DNA of 64,000 nucleotides from a virus. Location: positions 1-64,000 of IMG/VR virus record IMGVR_UViG_3300015202_000004; one strand, written 5' to 3'. Of the stretch, positions 37,547-45,990 are shown in pieces. The position numbers and the translations under genes were made by a program. Under the pieces are notes generated by a model. The model was not told the origin of the DNA. It made no database searches and saw nothing but the letters and a program-made list of their open reading frames with translations. Each line of letters begins with the position of its first letter. Within the stretch, counting starts at the first letter, position 1.

Positions 37547-40078
37547 TCAATCTTCTAAATTAATTACGTCGCCAAGTGGTTGAATTGTATCTACCAAGAA
37601 GCTTCTTTCATCTTTTTTACCTAAAGCAAAATAGGTGTCAAAAACCCTGATAGAATTTTTATATACTTTCCATACATTGGCAAAAACTAACCATTGTTCT
37701 TTGATTCCGTCAACGTTAGTTGCTGTAATTCGTGCGTATTTCTCGCCGTTCTTTTGATTCATTACTTTGATTTCTTCAATCGTACCAACGGTTTCTTGCT
37801 TTTTCTTTTGTACAGCAATTGAACGCAAAGTATGTCGGTATTTCTCGATTTTAGCTTTGTTCTTGGTTACGTAATCTTCTAGTAAAAATCCGAAGGCTTC
37901 ACGTTCGAAATCAATCTTCTCTTTGCTAGAATAATCTTCTACGTGCAATTCCTTGATAGGATTGTCGTTTTCATCAGTGCCAAGCTCGACCATTTCGAAA
38001 TCTTCAAGCTTCTTTTTCTTTTTGGCAATTTCAATTTTAGCCCATGTTAATGCACGATTCGGAGAAAATTCATCAAATGCACCTGCATGAACAAGAGCTT
38101 TTAAAACGTCAATCTTGGCAATTTGCCATCTGATTTTACGAGATAGAAAATCTTCGATTGAAGTAAATGGTCCAACTTCAGTTCTATTATCTACAATAAG
38201 TTTTGCGGCCTTTTCGCCAACGCGATTAATCAGCGTCAAGCCCGCTACAATTTCCGATTTCTCGTTAATAATAAAATTACTATCGGATAGATTTAAGCTC
38301 GGTGCTAGAACTTTATACTCCAATTTTTGGGAAGTTCTAATATATTCGATAACCTTATCTTTACCCTGTGAATTATGCACATTGTGAATCATAAGTGAAG
38401 TAAGATATTCAAGTGGAAACAAAGTGCGACAAAAGCCTGTTTGAAAACTAATTAAAGAATACGTCCAAGCATGGGCCTTGTTGAATCCATAACGACTAAA
38501 GGGTACAATAAGGTTCCATACGGCTTCAATTTCTGTTGCCGTGGCACCCTGCTCCAAAGATTGTTTTGTGAACTTATCTTCGAATGATTTTAGCTTTGCA
38601 ATTGTGTCTGGGTCGGTTTTAACTAATTCAGGCTTGACTTTTGTTAAGAATTTACGAACTTTTTCAGCCTCGGCGAATCCGCACCCGGTCATTTTCATGA
38701 CGATTCGGCTAATGTCTTCCTGGAAAACTGCAATGCCGAAATTCTTCTTAAGAACATCCTCAAGCTTAGGACTCGCGTAATACACCTTTGCTTGCCCGTT
38801 GTGACGGTCAATGAACTGGAAGGCAGCAGAAGTCGCTTTTTTATATTCAGGCAGTTCTGGGTCAATTGGCATGCCTTTATCGTCAAGTCTAGCATCCAAT
38901 GGACCAGGACGGAACAATGCAGTGATTAAAGCAAGGTCATAGAACTCTTTAGGGTTATACTTGTGCGTAAAAGCACTGATGCCTTCTGGCTCAAACTGAA
39001 ATACGCCCTGTGTTTGAAAGTTACCAATGGCTTTGTAGACCTTTGGAATATTCAAGCAAACGGCATTAAAATTGATTAATCTTTCGCCTGTGGATTCTCG
39101 AACAATGAATGGCAGCTTGTAATCGGTTCGGCAAACCTTGCCTTGCTTCTTGCATGCACAAGGACTCGGTGTATCGCCTTCCAATTGGTACCTAGACATA
39201 ATTAGTTTATTGCAAGTATCAAGCACCTTCAGGGTTTTGAGCCCAAGGATATCGACCTTAATAACTCCAACAGAACCTAATTCGTTGACGCCTTGGCCTT
39301 CAATCCATTCTGTGCAAAGATTCTTCTTGGTAAGACTTAAGGGCAGCGTTGTACGCGCCGTTTCAGGTAGAATAACTACACCTGCGGCGTGTTGACCACG
39401 ATACTTTGGAAGAGCATACAAAAGCTTGAAATGCTCAAATACTCGTGGAAATTTTCGCTGGAAGTCTTGAATGTCGGTGTTGGTGAAAATTTCTTCACGG
39501 CTCATAAGAAGTTCATCATCATTTTCGATAACGTCATCATCGGCCATGTCACCTGCGATTTGTGCATCAATCTTGAATGGAAGCTTCTTATTTAGCTCTT
39601 TGACCTCTTCAGGCGAAACAATTTGGTCACCATCTTCGTCCACGATAACGCGGCACAAGTCGTTCAAAAGACTCCTGACTTTATATCGTCCATAGGTTGG
39701 AATACCAACAACACGGTCTTCACCATATGTCTTTACAATGTATTCTTTAACCAAAGCTGGAAATGCAAAGTCCGTATCAATATCTGGCAAATCACCTGGA
39801 TTTACAGGATAGTGAAAAGAAGTATGACCAACCGGAGACGTTGTAAGCCCCAAGTCGATAGCAATTTGAGAATGACATTCATTGATTGGAACTAAAGCAG
39901 TAGAATTGCCTTCAAGTACGATATGCTGATATGCTTGAAGGAAAGCTTTAGGAATGAAATTAGGAGCCTGGGCTAATAGCTCAAGCTCTTTTTCGTGTCG
40001 AGGTGTGATTTCTAGTTTTGCTCTTACAAGCTTTTCTAAAATTTCACAATCAGTTAATGGCTGTGCGGTTTGTGACAT
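37547..40078 (-). CDS. dnaE: DNA polymerase III alpha subunit, C-terminal part (catalytic palm to OB)
   Basis: 843 residues from the ATG at 40078; an ATG two codons earlier (40084) lies only a base or two after the Shine-Dalgarno GGAG, which is better spaced for 40078. It carries the C-family catalytic aspartates in PDIDTDF (Asp99, Asp101, Asp103; two of these bind metal) and KVDILGLKTL, then the fingers (DLALITALFRPGPLD), the QEDISRIV helix, helix-hairpin-helix elements (GLTLINRVGEKAAKLI) and an OB-fold near the end (GTIEEIKVMNQKNGEKYARI). The GRGS motif and PHP domain are on the preceding gene, so this half alone should be inactive. The first 90 residues before PDIDTDF are not found in ordinary DnaE. 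Confidence 0.9.
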   Translation of the reverse strand: MSQTAQPLTDCEILEKLVRAKLEITPRHEKELELLAQAPNFIPKAFLQAYQHIVLEGNSTALVPINECHSQIAIDLGLTTSPVGHTSFHYPVNPGDLPDIDTDFAFPALVKEYIVKTYGEDRVVGIPTYGRYKVRSLLNDLCRVIVDEDGDQIVSPEEVKELNKKLPFKIDAQIAGDMADDDVIENDDELLMSREEIFTNTDIQDFQRKFPRVFEHFKLLYALPKYRGQHAAGVVILPETARTTLPLSLTKKNLCTEWIEGQGVNELGSVGVIKVDILGLKTLKVLDTCNKLIMSRYQLEGDTPSPCACKKQGKVCRTDYKLPFIVRESTGERLINFNAVCLNIPKVYKAIGNFQTQGVFQFEPEGISAFTHKYNPKEFYDLALITALFRPGPLDARLDDKGMPIDPELPEYKKATSAAFQFIDRHNGQAKVYYASPKLEDVLKKNFGIAVFQEDISRIVMKMTGCGFAEAEKVRKFLTKVKPELVKTDPDTIAKLKSFEDKFTKQSLEQGATATEIEAVWNLIVPFSRYGFNKAHAWTYSLISFQTGFCRTLFPLEYLTSLMIHNVHNSQGKDKVIEYIRTSQKLEYKVLAPSLNLSDSNFIINEKSEIVAGLTLINRVGEKAAKLIVDNRTEVGPFTSIEDFLSRKIRWQIAKIDVLKALVHAGAFDEFSPNRALTWAKIEIAKKKKKLEDFEMVELGTDENDNPIKELHVEDYSSKEKIDFEREAFGFLLEDYVTKNKAKIEKYRHTLRSIAVQKKKQETVGTIEEIKVMNQKNGEKYARITATNVDGIKEQWLVFANVWKVYKNSIRVFDTYFALGKKDERSFLVDTIQPLGDVINLED

Positions 40079-41481
40079 GCACATTCTCCAAGAATTTTGT
40101 CATAGTCGAGTTGGACATTTGCAATCTCGTTGCCAAGTCCAAAAGTTGGTGGAATTACGCCCTTTGATTTATCTAAGAAGCGTTCAAAATACAATTCAGC
40201 TTCGATAGGGTCAACGCCGCTAATATCAGTAACATAAGCAAGCAATGAACCACCGACGCTACCGCGTCCGATACCTACGGGTTGATGCTTTTTAGCTTCA
40301 CTAATAATATCGGCTACAATGTTGAAATATGAAGCGAAACCCAACGGGTTTACAGTATCTAATTCCAATTGTAGTCTTTGCACATATTCTGGCCTTTGGT
40401 CTAAACCTTTGCGCTTTAAACCTTCCCAGGCTGCTTTACTCAAAAAGTCTTCCTGGGTCAAATCGCCTGATTGAAAAATCGGGAACTTAAGCGAAGTATC
40501 AAAGGGATATTTTTCAACCATATCCCCAATCTTCCTAGTGTTTAAAATCGCTTCAGCTAATACTGAAGGGTCTTTGCCTGGCATGTACTTGCGCCATGAT
40601 TTTAGCAATAAATCTTCGTTCTTAATAAACAAATCTGTAAGCTGGTCATCGTTGTTAATTTCATCCGGCTCTTTGTCAAGCTGGCGAATCAAACCGCGAG
40701 TAGTATGCTGACCTTCGTCAATATAATGTGAATCACAAGTAATGACCATAGGAGTGTCAGTCGCTTCTGCCAAAGCAATGATTTTATGGTTGGTTTCTGT
40801 CTGTAATTTGATATCGTGAAGCTGTAATTCAAGATAAAAATTATCCGGTCCAAAAACTTGTTTGAATCTAGCGATAGTATTTACAGCACCGATAGCGTCA
40901 TTCGCTTCTAGAAGCTTGGAAATACGACCACCGAGGCAAGCAGTGGTGGCGATTAAACCACCCTTATGCTTTTCTAATACAGACCAATCTATTCTTGGCT
41001 TGTAGTAAATGCCGTCGATAACTGAATCGTTATGGATTTTTATAAGGTTTTGGCAACCTTCCCAATTTTTGGCAAGAAGGATAAGATGGTTGTACTTTTT
41101 TAGTTTATTGCGAATCTCTTGTGTTTCTTGCACATTATTTTGTGCTTTAAGAAGTTCTACTTTTTCTTTTTTAGTTGGCTTCTTTTCTTTTTTTAATTCA
41201 TCAACAACATCTTGAAGCGTAACAATCTTTTCATTAGCTCGATAGACTTCTGATACATCGTCTACAAAGTAAGCTTCTAGACCAAAAATTGGTTTGATTC
41301 CATGCTTTTTGCAGGCATCACGAAACTGAAGCCATGACGCTAACGTTCCGTGTTCCGTAATAGCTAATGCATTCATGCCTAATTCTTTGGCTTTACGGGC
41401 CATATCATCGGGTGCAGAAATTGAATCCTGCAATGAATAATAGCTATGGTTATGTAATCCTACAAAAAGCTTATCGCTCAT
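40054..41481 (-). CDS. dnaE: DNA polymerase III alpha subunit, N-terminal part (PHP and first palm motif)
   Basis: 475 residues, start directly after the deformylase stop. Residues 1-280 are the PHP domain: His10 and His12 (LHNHSYYS), ITEHG, GLEAYF and CDSHYID keep the metal-ligand pattern, so 3'-5' proofreading by PHP is plausible. Residues 405-437 (GRGSVGGSLLAYVTDISGVDP, given here as GRGSVGGS at 405 and FERFLD near 433) form the first palm motif. In normal DnaE, PDIDIDF follows within a few residues; here the protein instead runs on for about 40 unrelated residues to a stop. The next gene, overlapping by 25 bases in a different frame, supplies the rest. Confidence 0.9.
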   Translation of the reverse strand: MSDKLFVGLHNHSYYSLQDSISAPDDMARKAKELGMNALAITEHGTLASWLQFRDACKKHGIKPIFGLEAYFVDDVSEVYRANEKIVTLQDVVDELKKEKKPTKKEKVELLKAQNNVQETQEIRNKLKKYNHLILLAKNWEGCQNLIKIHNDSVIDGIYYKPRIDWSVLEKHKGGLIATTACLGGRISKLLEANDAIGAVNTIARFKQVFGPDNFYLELQLHDIKLQTETNHKIIALAEATDTPMVITCDSHYIDEGQHTTRGLIRQLDKEPDEINNDDQLTDLFIKNEDLLLKSWRKYMPGKDPSVLAEAILNTRKIGDMVEKYPFDTSLKFPIFQSGDLTQEDFLSKAAWEGLKRKGLDQRPEYVQRLQLELDTVNPLGFASYFNIVADIISEAKKHQPVGIGRGSVGGSLLAYVTDISGVDPIEAELYFERFLDKSKGVIPPTFGLGNEIANVQLDYDKILGECACHKPHSH

Positions 41482-42060
41482 TTATCCGTTTGCAATTTCT
41501 TCTAAGTCCGGGGTAGCAATTTGCGCTTCTGATTCTTGTTGTACTGCTTCTTCGAAAGCCTTTTGGAACTGGCTTGAATCAAATACTTCATCTGCACGGT
41601 CAGAACATAGAACGCCGTCAAGATGGTCCATTTCATGTTGAATAGCTTGAGCCTCGAACCCATCGAAAGTAAACTCGTATTTCATACCATTCTTATTATG
41701 TGTATTACCTTTTTCATCCTGCCAGCTAATCTTAATTTGCTTATAACGTTGAAGGCGCATAGTTTTGTCGGGAACTGAAAGGCATCCCTCCATTACTTCA
41801 TGCATTTCTTCGCTAAATCCTCTTAGAACTGGATTGAACAAAAAGACAGGTGGGTAATTTTTATTAGTTGACAAGGCAAAACCACGAAGGCTCTTACCTA
41901 GTTGTGGTGCAGCAACGCCTGCCGCTCCTGGGTTCGAAGCGATTTTACGCATTTCCTGTATGAGAATAAAAATCTCAGTTGAATTAAAATCTTTTACCTT
42001 CTTACAAGGTTTGTGTAAAATACGTTCGTGAAGCGGGTTGTCTACTGTGATAATTGGCAT
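41482..42060 (-). CDS. def: peptide deformylase
   Basis: 192 residues. It removes the formyl group from the first methionine of new proteins. All three motifs are intact: GAAGVAAPQ (residues 45-53, usual GxGxAAxQ), EGCLS (91-95, Cys93 binds metal) and HEMDH (142-146, two zinc/iron ligands and catalytic Glu143). The C-terminal 35 residues are an acidic extension not needed for the fold. It lies between a nuclease gene and the DnaE genes in one operon. Phage deformylases are known in several large phages; the benefit is probably faster maturation of proteins late in infection. Confidence 0.9.
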   Translation of the reverse strand: MPIITVDNPLHERILHKPCKKVKDFNSTEIFILIQEMRKIASNPGAAGVAAPQLGKSLRGFALSTNKNYPPVFLFNPVLRGFSEEMHEVMEGCLSVPDKTMRLQRYKQIKISWQDEKGNTHNKNGMKYEFTFDGFEAQAIQHEMDHLDGVLCSDRADEVFDSSQFQKAFEEAVQQESEAQIATPDLEEIANG

Positions 42061-42064
42061 TTAT

Positions 42065-42508
42065 TTATCCTAACCTACCAAAGAATTTTTGTTTTTTAAT
42101 TTCGGCAATGGGCACGAGCATCATTTGTGTCGCCATTCTGTCTCCGCCCATAACAATGCGGTGCGAAGTAGCATTATTAATACAGTACTCTCTTAACTTA
42201 ACTCTGTCAAGCATATAAATCTCACCTGCGGCAAAGATAATCCAAAAGTCAGATTGTGATGCCATAATACCACTTGCTTCGCCACTTTGTTTATATATTT
42301 CAATGGCTAAGTTATTAGTTTTTTCAGCCATCAAATCGTTTTTAACTTCTATTTTCTTATCAATTTCTGGTATGATAATGTCCCATCGAACTTCTTTCCC
42401 TGGGACTCGAAAAGCTTTCAGGAAGCCATTATCATGCAATATTTTTAGTACTGCATCTTCGGCTACATCACCTATTTTTTTATCAATTGCAAAATTATAA
42501 GCGCTCAT
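42065..42508 (-). CDS. putative PD-(D/E)XK nuclease
   Basis: 147 residues. The arrangement WDIIIPEIDKKIEVKND gives Asp43, then Glu54-Val-Lys56, the metal-binding and catalytic core of PD-(D/E)XK enzymes. A helix with LAIEIYKQ and a strand SDFWIIFAAGEIYML follow, as in Holliday resolvase-like and restriction-like folds. It starts within the end of the Endo VII-like gene (14-base overlap). A role in recombination or in trimming branched DNA is likely; defence or host DNA breakdown is also possible. Confidence 0.65.
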   Translation of the reverse strand: MSAYNFAIDKKIGDVAEDAVLKILHDNGFLKAFRVPGKEVRWDIIIPEIDKKIEVKNDLMAEKTNNLAIEIYKQSGEASGIMASQSDFWIIFAAGEIYMLDRVKLREYCINNATSHRIVMGGDRMATQMMLVPIAEIKKQKFFGRLG

Positions 42509-43153
42509 TTTTGTTTTCTTTCAAATAGATTATAGCATTTTCTAAAGTTGTTATATTATCTTTAGCAAATCCTAATAGATAATTACAATTTGAACATATA
42601 AGCCCGCGCATAGTTCCTGTTATATGACAATGGTCAATATGTGTTTGTGTGTTGTCAGTAAAAGTCACTAAGCATATTCTACATGACTTAGTTGTGTTTA
42701 TTATTAAAAAATATTGTTCCGAAGTTAGATTGTATTTTCTCATTCTACGCGAATGATTTGAACAAACTTTACAGCTACTACTGAGGCCATCAAAAGCTTG
42801 CTTATCACTGTAAAACTCAGATACATCTTTTTGAGTTTTACATTTATAACATTGTTTGCTACCATGAGATTTTCTTGGAATAAAATTATTTTTCTTTTTT
42901 ATTCCAATGCACGTTTTGCAATGATTATTAAAACCATCTTTATTGCGACTATTTTTATGAAATAAATTTATTAGCAAACTATTTTTACAGAATGTACAAT
43001 TTTTTATTTTCAAAGAATAATTTGGGGCAACTTTTTTTCTCAATCTTGGACTGTGATTTGCACATTTTTTACAAGTACTTTCGTAATAATTTTTTTTAAT
43101 CTAAAATCATCTAATGGCAAATCTATTAAGCAATCTTTGCATGTTTTATTCAT
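42495..43153 (-). CDS. Endonuclease VII-like HNH nuclease, reading frame interrupted at an A-run
   Basis: The C-terminal part (IDHCHITGTMRGLICSNCN) is the Endonuclease VII core: 'DHDH..G.vRGlLC..CN'. Before it are repeated zinc-ribbon units of Cys-x2-Cys ... Cys-x2-Cys (CTFC ... CKTC; CYKC ... CKVC). The ATG at 43153 has a strong ribosome site (GGAGGTG), but its frame stops at 43040. A -1 shift at A AAA AAA (43097-43091) joins it to the long frame and completes a further zinc-ribbon unit (CKDC ... YYESTCKKCANH), giving 219 residues. So the gene is either frameshifted by one lost A or read through programmed slippage. Such proteins are often free-standing homing nucleases. Confidence 0.7.
43091..43097 (-). 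promoter_or_regulatory. slippery heptamer A AAA AAA in the Endo VII-like gene
   Basis: The zero-frame codons are TTA AAA AAA ATT. A -1 slip makes the next codon AAT and restores the full-length frame. The run is eight A long, so a single-base deletion or a sequencing error explains it equally well. Confidence 0.5.
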
Positions 43154-43228
43154 TAAAACACCTCCAGACATATGTTATGCAAGGAGGTGCCGTATGTACG
43201 AAATTAACTTGTTATTTTTGCCCCGGTA

Positions 43229-43474
43229 TTAGCTTTTTTCTTTAACAATGCGTCTTGCCGCTCGTTCAACGTTTAACTGTCTTGTTTTGCTCATATTATC
43301 ATGTTGGGCATTATTTCCCAAAGCTCCAATTAATGTCATATAATTTTTGCCATAACGTTTAACAACAGCTTTACCGCCTTTGCTTCCAATTTTTGCCATG
43401 TATTTTGGACCACGAGTTGCGAACAATGTTTCTCCGCCAGCTTGACCTTGAACTACTTCTTGTGTATTTGCCAT
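43229..43474 (-). CDS. small basic KGG-motif protein
   Basis: 81 residues, preceded by the ribosome site AGAGGAGAA. The middle reads KIGSKGGKAVVKRYGKNYMT, similar to the Gly-Gly-Lys repeats of KGG/general-stress proteins ('GrKGGea...'). The C-terminus is strongly basic (RQLNVERAARRIVKEK), so nucleic-acid binding is possible. It has a separate 117-base leader containing a hairpin, which suggests its own expression control. Function unknown in phages. Confidence 0.6.
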   Translation of the reverse strand: MANTQEVVQGQAGGETLFATRGPKYMAKIGSKGGKAVVKRYGKNYMTLIGALGNNAQHDNMSKTRQLNVERAARRIVKEKS

Positions 43475-43504
43475 TTTTTTATTCTCCTCTTGTATTATGC
43501 TTTT

Positions 43505-43518
43505 GTCGCTCGCGCGAC
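43505..43518 (-). promoter_or_regulatory. hairpin with GNRA-type loop in a leader
   Basis: On the reverse strand GTCGC-GCGA-GCGAC forms a 5-bp GC-rich stem with a GCGA tetraloop about 30 bases before the start of the KGG protein gene. It has no T-run and is more likely a message-stabilising or regulatory hairpin than a terminator. Confidence 0.45.
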
Positions 43519-43591
43519 TTCATACATATATCATAGTACGGTTTCAGAAATTTATACACGTAACTGTGAAAAACTCTTGATACTGAGGTAA

Positions 43592-45361
43592 TTAATTAAA
43601 CAATTTATAAACCATTTCGTGAGTTTCTTTACTTGAAAAAGTATAATCTTCAAGCGCTTTCATTCTGTCTCTTCGAAGTTCTTCCTTATGGCTTGAGGCA
43701 TGTGAATGAATATCGTTCACAGCATTGCTAACTAATTCTGCTGTTATAGGAACGATTTTATTTGTTTTAGAAGATTCTACCGCAGCCGCATAGACGCTTT
43801 GAATTACTGCATGTTCAATTTCAGCACCAGTCATTTGTTTTTCATATGCTTGGTTAGCTAATTTCATGAGGTCTAAGAATTCTAATTTAAAATTATTTTC
43901 TTTAGTTTTAATTTCAAAAATATCTTTGCATTCTGTGATATTTGGAAGGTCCAACCAAAATTTTGCATCAAACCTACCCGCTCTTTGCAGTTCAGGAGGT
44001 AATTTAGATACATTATTTGCCGTTGCAAACATAAATACCATTTCTTCACGCTCTTGCATCCAGGTTAAAACTTTGCCAAGAATTCGCAAACCCGTTCCTG
44101 AATCGCCGCTACTTCCGGTACCGCCAAGGGCTTTTTCTAGTTCATCAATCCAAAGAATACATGGTGCATTAGCCTCGGCAATAGATAAGGCATTATTAAG
44201 ATTATCTTCTGATTCACCTAAATATTTACCAAAAACAGAATCAAAGTTCAATCTAATGACCGGAATGTTCCATTGGAAGCCAACGTAACGAGCAAGTAAT
44301 GATTTACCCGCACCAGAAACGCCTACTAGGAGGACACCTTTTGGTGCCTTTAAATTATATTGGTCCCTAATTTTCTTGTTGAGATAAAGTCCGCGACCTT
44401 CAATATATTTTTTGAATTCTTCATGCCCGCCAACTCCAATATTATTTGGCACTTCGATATACTTAAGCGCACCGCTTTTTTCAATAATTTGCTTTTTCGA
44501 GTCTTTAATTTCTGTAACGGCAGATTCTTCTAAGCCTTTGTTTTTGACACAGGTATAAGCAAGGATTTGGGAGATTTCAGTCTCTGTCAAACCACGAAGA
44601 TTTTGAACAATTTTTTCCCGCAACATATCCGAATCGGGATGACTAGAACGCACTAACTTACCCTTAGAATTAGTATAATTAATGTCTAATTTAAGGCTAT
44701 TGCCTTCAGACATATCAGAGAGTGCATTATCTAATAACTCGTTAATATCTACTTCATCTGGCCTTGGCATGTGCAAGATTTGTACGTCTTTTTCAAAGTC
44801 GGCACAAGTTCTAGCCGTAGGAGAAAGGAATATTAAAAAACCATCATTAATTCTGACATGGTAAATTAAATCTTTAATTCTTCTAACGGTTTGCGGGTAA
44901 TCAGCCTTAGAAGGGTCCAATAAATTGTGAATATCTTTTAAGATATAAACCTTCTTATTAGAATTTGACATGCCATATTCATATGTTTCTTGAAAAGAAA
45001 CTACGGGAAGCGGCTTTGCTGGCTCACCTGTAATGCCAAATTGCTTCTGCATATCTGCCGCTTTGCTTGCGCTAGCTTTTGGAGTTTGTAAAATTTTTAA
45101 AGGGTTTTTATATATCCCATTTTCAGCTATCATGCTGGGCATAAGGTCAAGTAAACCCTCAGTCACCGACCAGGATAAAACTTTAAAAGATGTATCAAGA
45201 GCGTTATCTTCGCCTCGATGCAATACAGCAATTCTTCTAAATAGACGCAAAAAGCGTTCTTCTTCCTGCGATACAACCCAAGTAGCCATTCTGGCACAAA
45301 GCATTGTATTTAATTGCCGGATAAATTGAACGCTTTTTCCCTCTTTAGGGAGGTTTGTCAT
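43592..45361 (-). CDS. ycf46: Ycf46-like AAA+ ATPase
   Basis: 589 residues. The N-terminal half has the Ycf46 pattern: YILKDIHNLLD, then a predicted inactive P-loop-like domain with IFLSPTA and ILHMPRPDEVDINELL. After the linker LTETEISQILAY ... QIIEKSGALKYIE comes the AAA+ domain: VGGHEEFKKYIE, Walker A GVSGAGKS (347-354), FGKYLGESE, Walker B CILWIDELEKAL, sensor 1 FATANN and PPELQRAGRFD with the arginine finger. These blocks match cyanobacterial and plastid Ycf46 better than FtsH or Cdc48. The start overlaps the DUF2997 stop by one base. The substrate is unknown. Confidence 0.8.
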   Translation of the reverse strand: MTNLPKEGKSVQFIRQLNTMLCARMATWVVSQEEERFLRLFRRIAVLHRGEDNALDTSFKVLSWSVTEGLLDLMPSMIAENGIYKNPLKILQTPKASASKAADMQKQFGITGEPAKPLPVVSFQETYEYGMSNSNKKVYILKDIHNLLDPSKADYPQTVRRIKDLIYHVRINDGFLIFLSPTARTCADFEKDVQILHMPRPDEVDINELLDNALSDMSEGNSLKLDINYTNSKGKLVRSSHPDSDMLREKIVQNLRGLTETEISQILAYTCVKNKGLEESAVTEIKDSKKQIIEKSGALKYIEVPNNIGVGGHEEFKKYIEGRGLYLNKKIRDQYNLKAPKGVLLVGVSGAGKSLLARYVGFQWNIPVIRLNFDSVFGKYLGESEDNLNNALSIAEANAPCILWIDELEKALGGTGSSGDSGTGLRILGKVLTWMQEREEMVFMFATANNVSKLPPELQRAGRFDAKFWLDLPNITECKDIFEIKTKENNFKLEFLDLMKLANQAYEKQMTGAEIEHAVIQSVYAAAVESSKTNKIVPITAELVSNAVNDIHSHASSHKEELRRDRMKALEDYTFSSKETHEMVYKLFN

Positions 45362-45558
45362 TATGAAATCTCTTTTTCTCTTTCGTTATTTTGAATTTGT
45401 TCTTCAGTGGTTAACATTACCATGTCAACAATACCGCCAAATTTATCGACGTAAGGTTGAGTAACATTAACGCACTCCGTCGTTCCTAGTGTAACACCTG
45501 TGATATTGTTTACTAGGACGTTTCCGCGATTGTCGAAATGAATTTGAAAAGTTTTCAT
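45361..45558 (-). CDS. DUF2997-like small protein
   Basis: 65 residues between Ycf46-like and DUF1257-like genes, overlapping each by one base. The pattern 'IxFDxxGxVxVxxxGVxxxxCxxVTxxxxxxxGxVxxxxLTxE' (GNVLVNNITGVTLGTTECVNVT, given as GVTLGTTECVNVT) fits DUF2997, a family typically found next to DUF1257 and Ycf46 genes. It has a single cysteine and no membrane segment. Function of the family is not known. Confidence 0.6.
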   Translation of the reverse strand: MKTFQIHFDNRGNVLVNNITGVTLGTTECVNVTQPYVDKFGGIVDMVMLTTEEQIQNNEREKEIS

Positions 45559-45974
45559 TATGCTTGAATCACCTGGGCGTGGATAACGCCATTTTGGTCG
45601 GGTTCGCTTAGTTGAAGTTCATCACCTTGGCTGGCAGCAATAAGCTGGGCCTTGATGATATTGGTTGCCTGGGTGAGAATGCCCGCAAATTGCTCTTGGC
45701 CGTAACCTCTGTTAGGGTACTTAGCCATGGCTTTATGTTGGGAAATCTCGCCCCAGGCATAGTTATCGCATTCCATCATGTAATTGCCATCAGCACCCTT
45801 TTTAATGCCAATGTCATACTGTGGAAGAATAATGACCAAATCAGCTTTAGTGGTTGCTTCAGCCCACATTCTGACTTTGCCATTTTCTTTATATTCAATA
45901 CCCATGAAATGAAGCGCGGCTTTAATGAGGCCGAGGTCATTTAGTTGGGTTTTAACCGTTACAACGTGAGACAT
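45558..45974 (-). CDS. ycf35: DUF1257 / Ycf35-like protein
   Basis: 138 residues. The start MSHVVTVKTQLNDLGLIKAAL matches the DUF1257 opening 'MSHfs.ikTqi.d...L..AL..lG' (written here in part as SHVVTVKTQLNDL). Other family-like features are ADLVIILPQYDIGIKKGADG and the Tyr/Trp-rich YAWGEISQ. It is the second gene of a four-gene operon (HNH, this gene, DUF2997, Ycf46-like). The family is known mainly from cyanobacteria and plastids; its function is unknown. Confidence 0.7.
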   Translation of the reverse strand: MSHVVTVKTQLNDLGLIKAALHFMGIEYKENGKVRMWAEATTKADLVIILPQYDIGIKKGADGNYMMECDNYAWGEISQHKAMAKYPNRGYGQEQFAGILTQATNIIKAQLIAASQGDELQLSEPDQNGVIHAQVIQA

Positions 45975-45990
45975 TTATACTCCTTAAGTA

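Noticed and set aside
40054-40084. -1 frameshift or intein joining the two DnaE halves
   Set aside because: The overlap (frame entered after a TGA a few codons upstream) has no X XXY YYZ heptamer, and neither edge shows intein start (Cys/Ser plus splicing blocks) or HN-Cys/Ser end motifs. A well-spaced GGAG favours a separate start at 40078.
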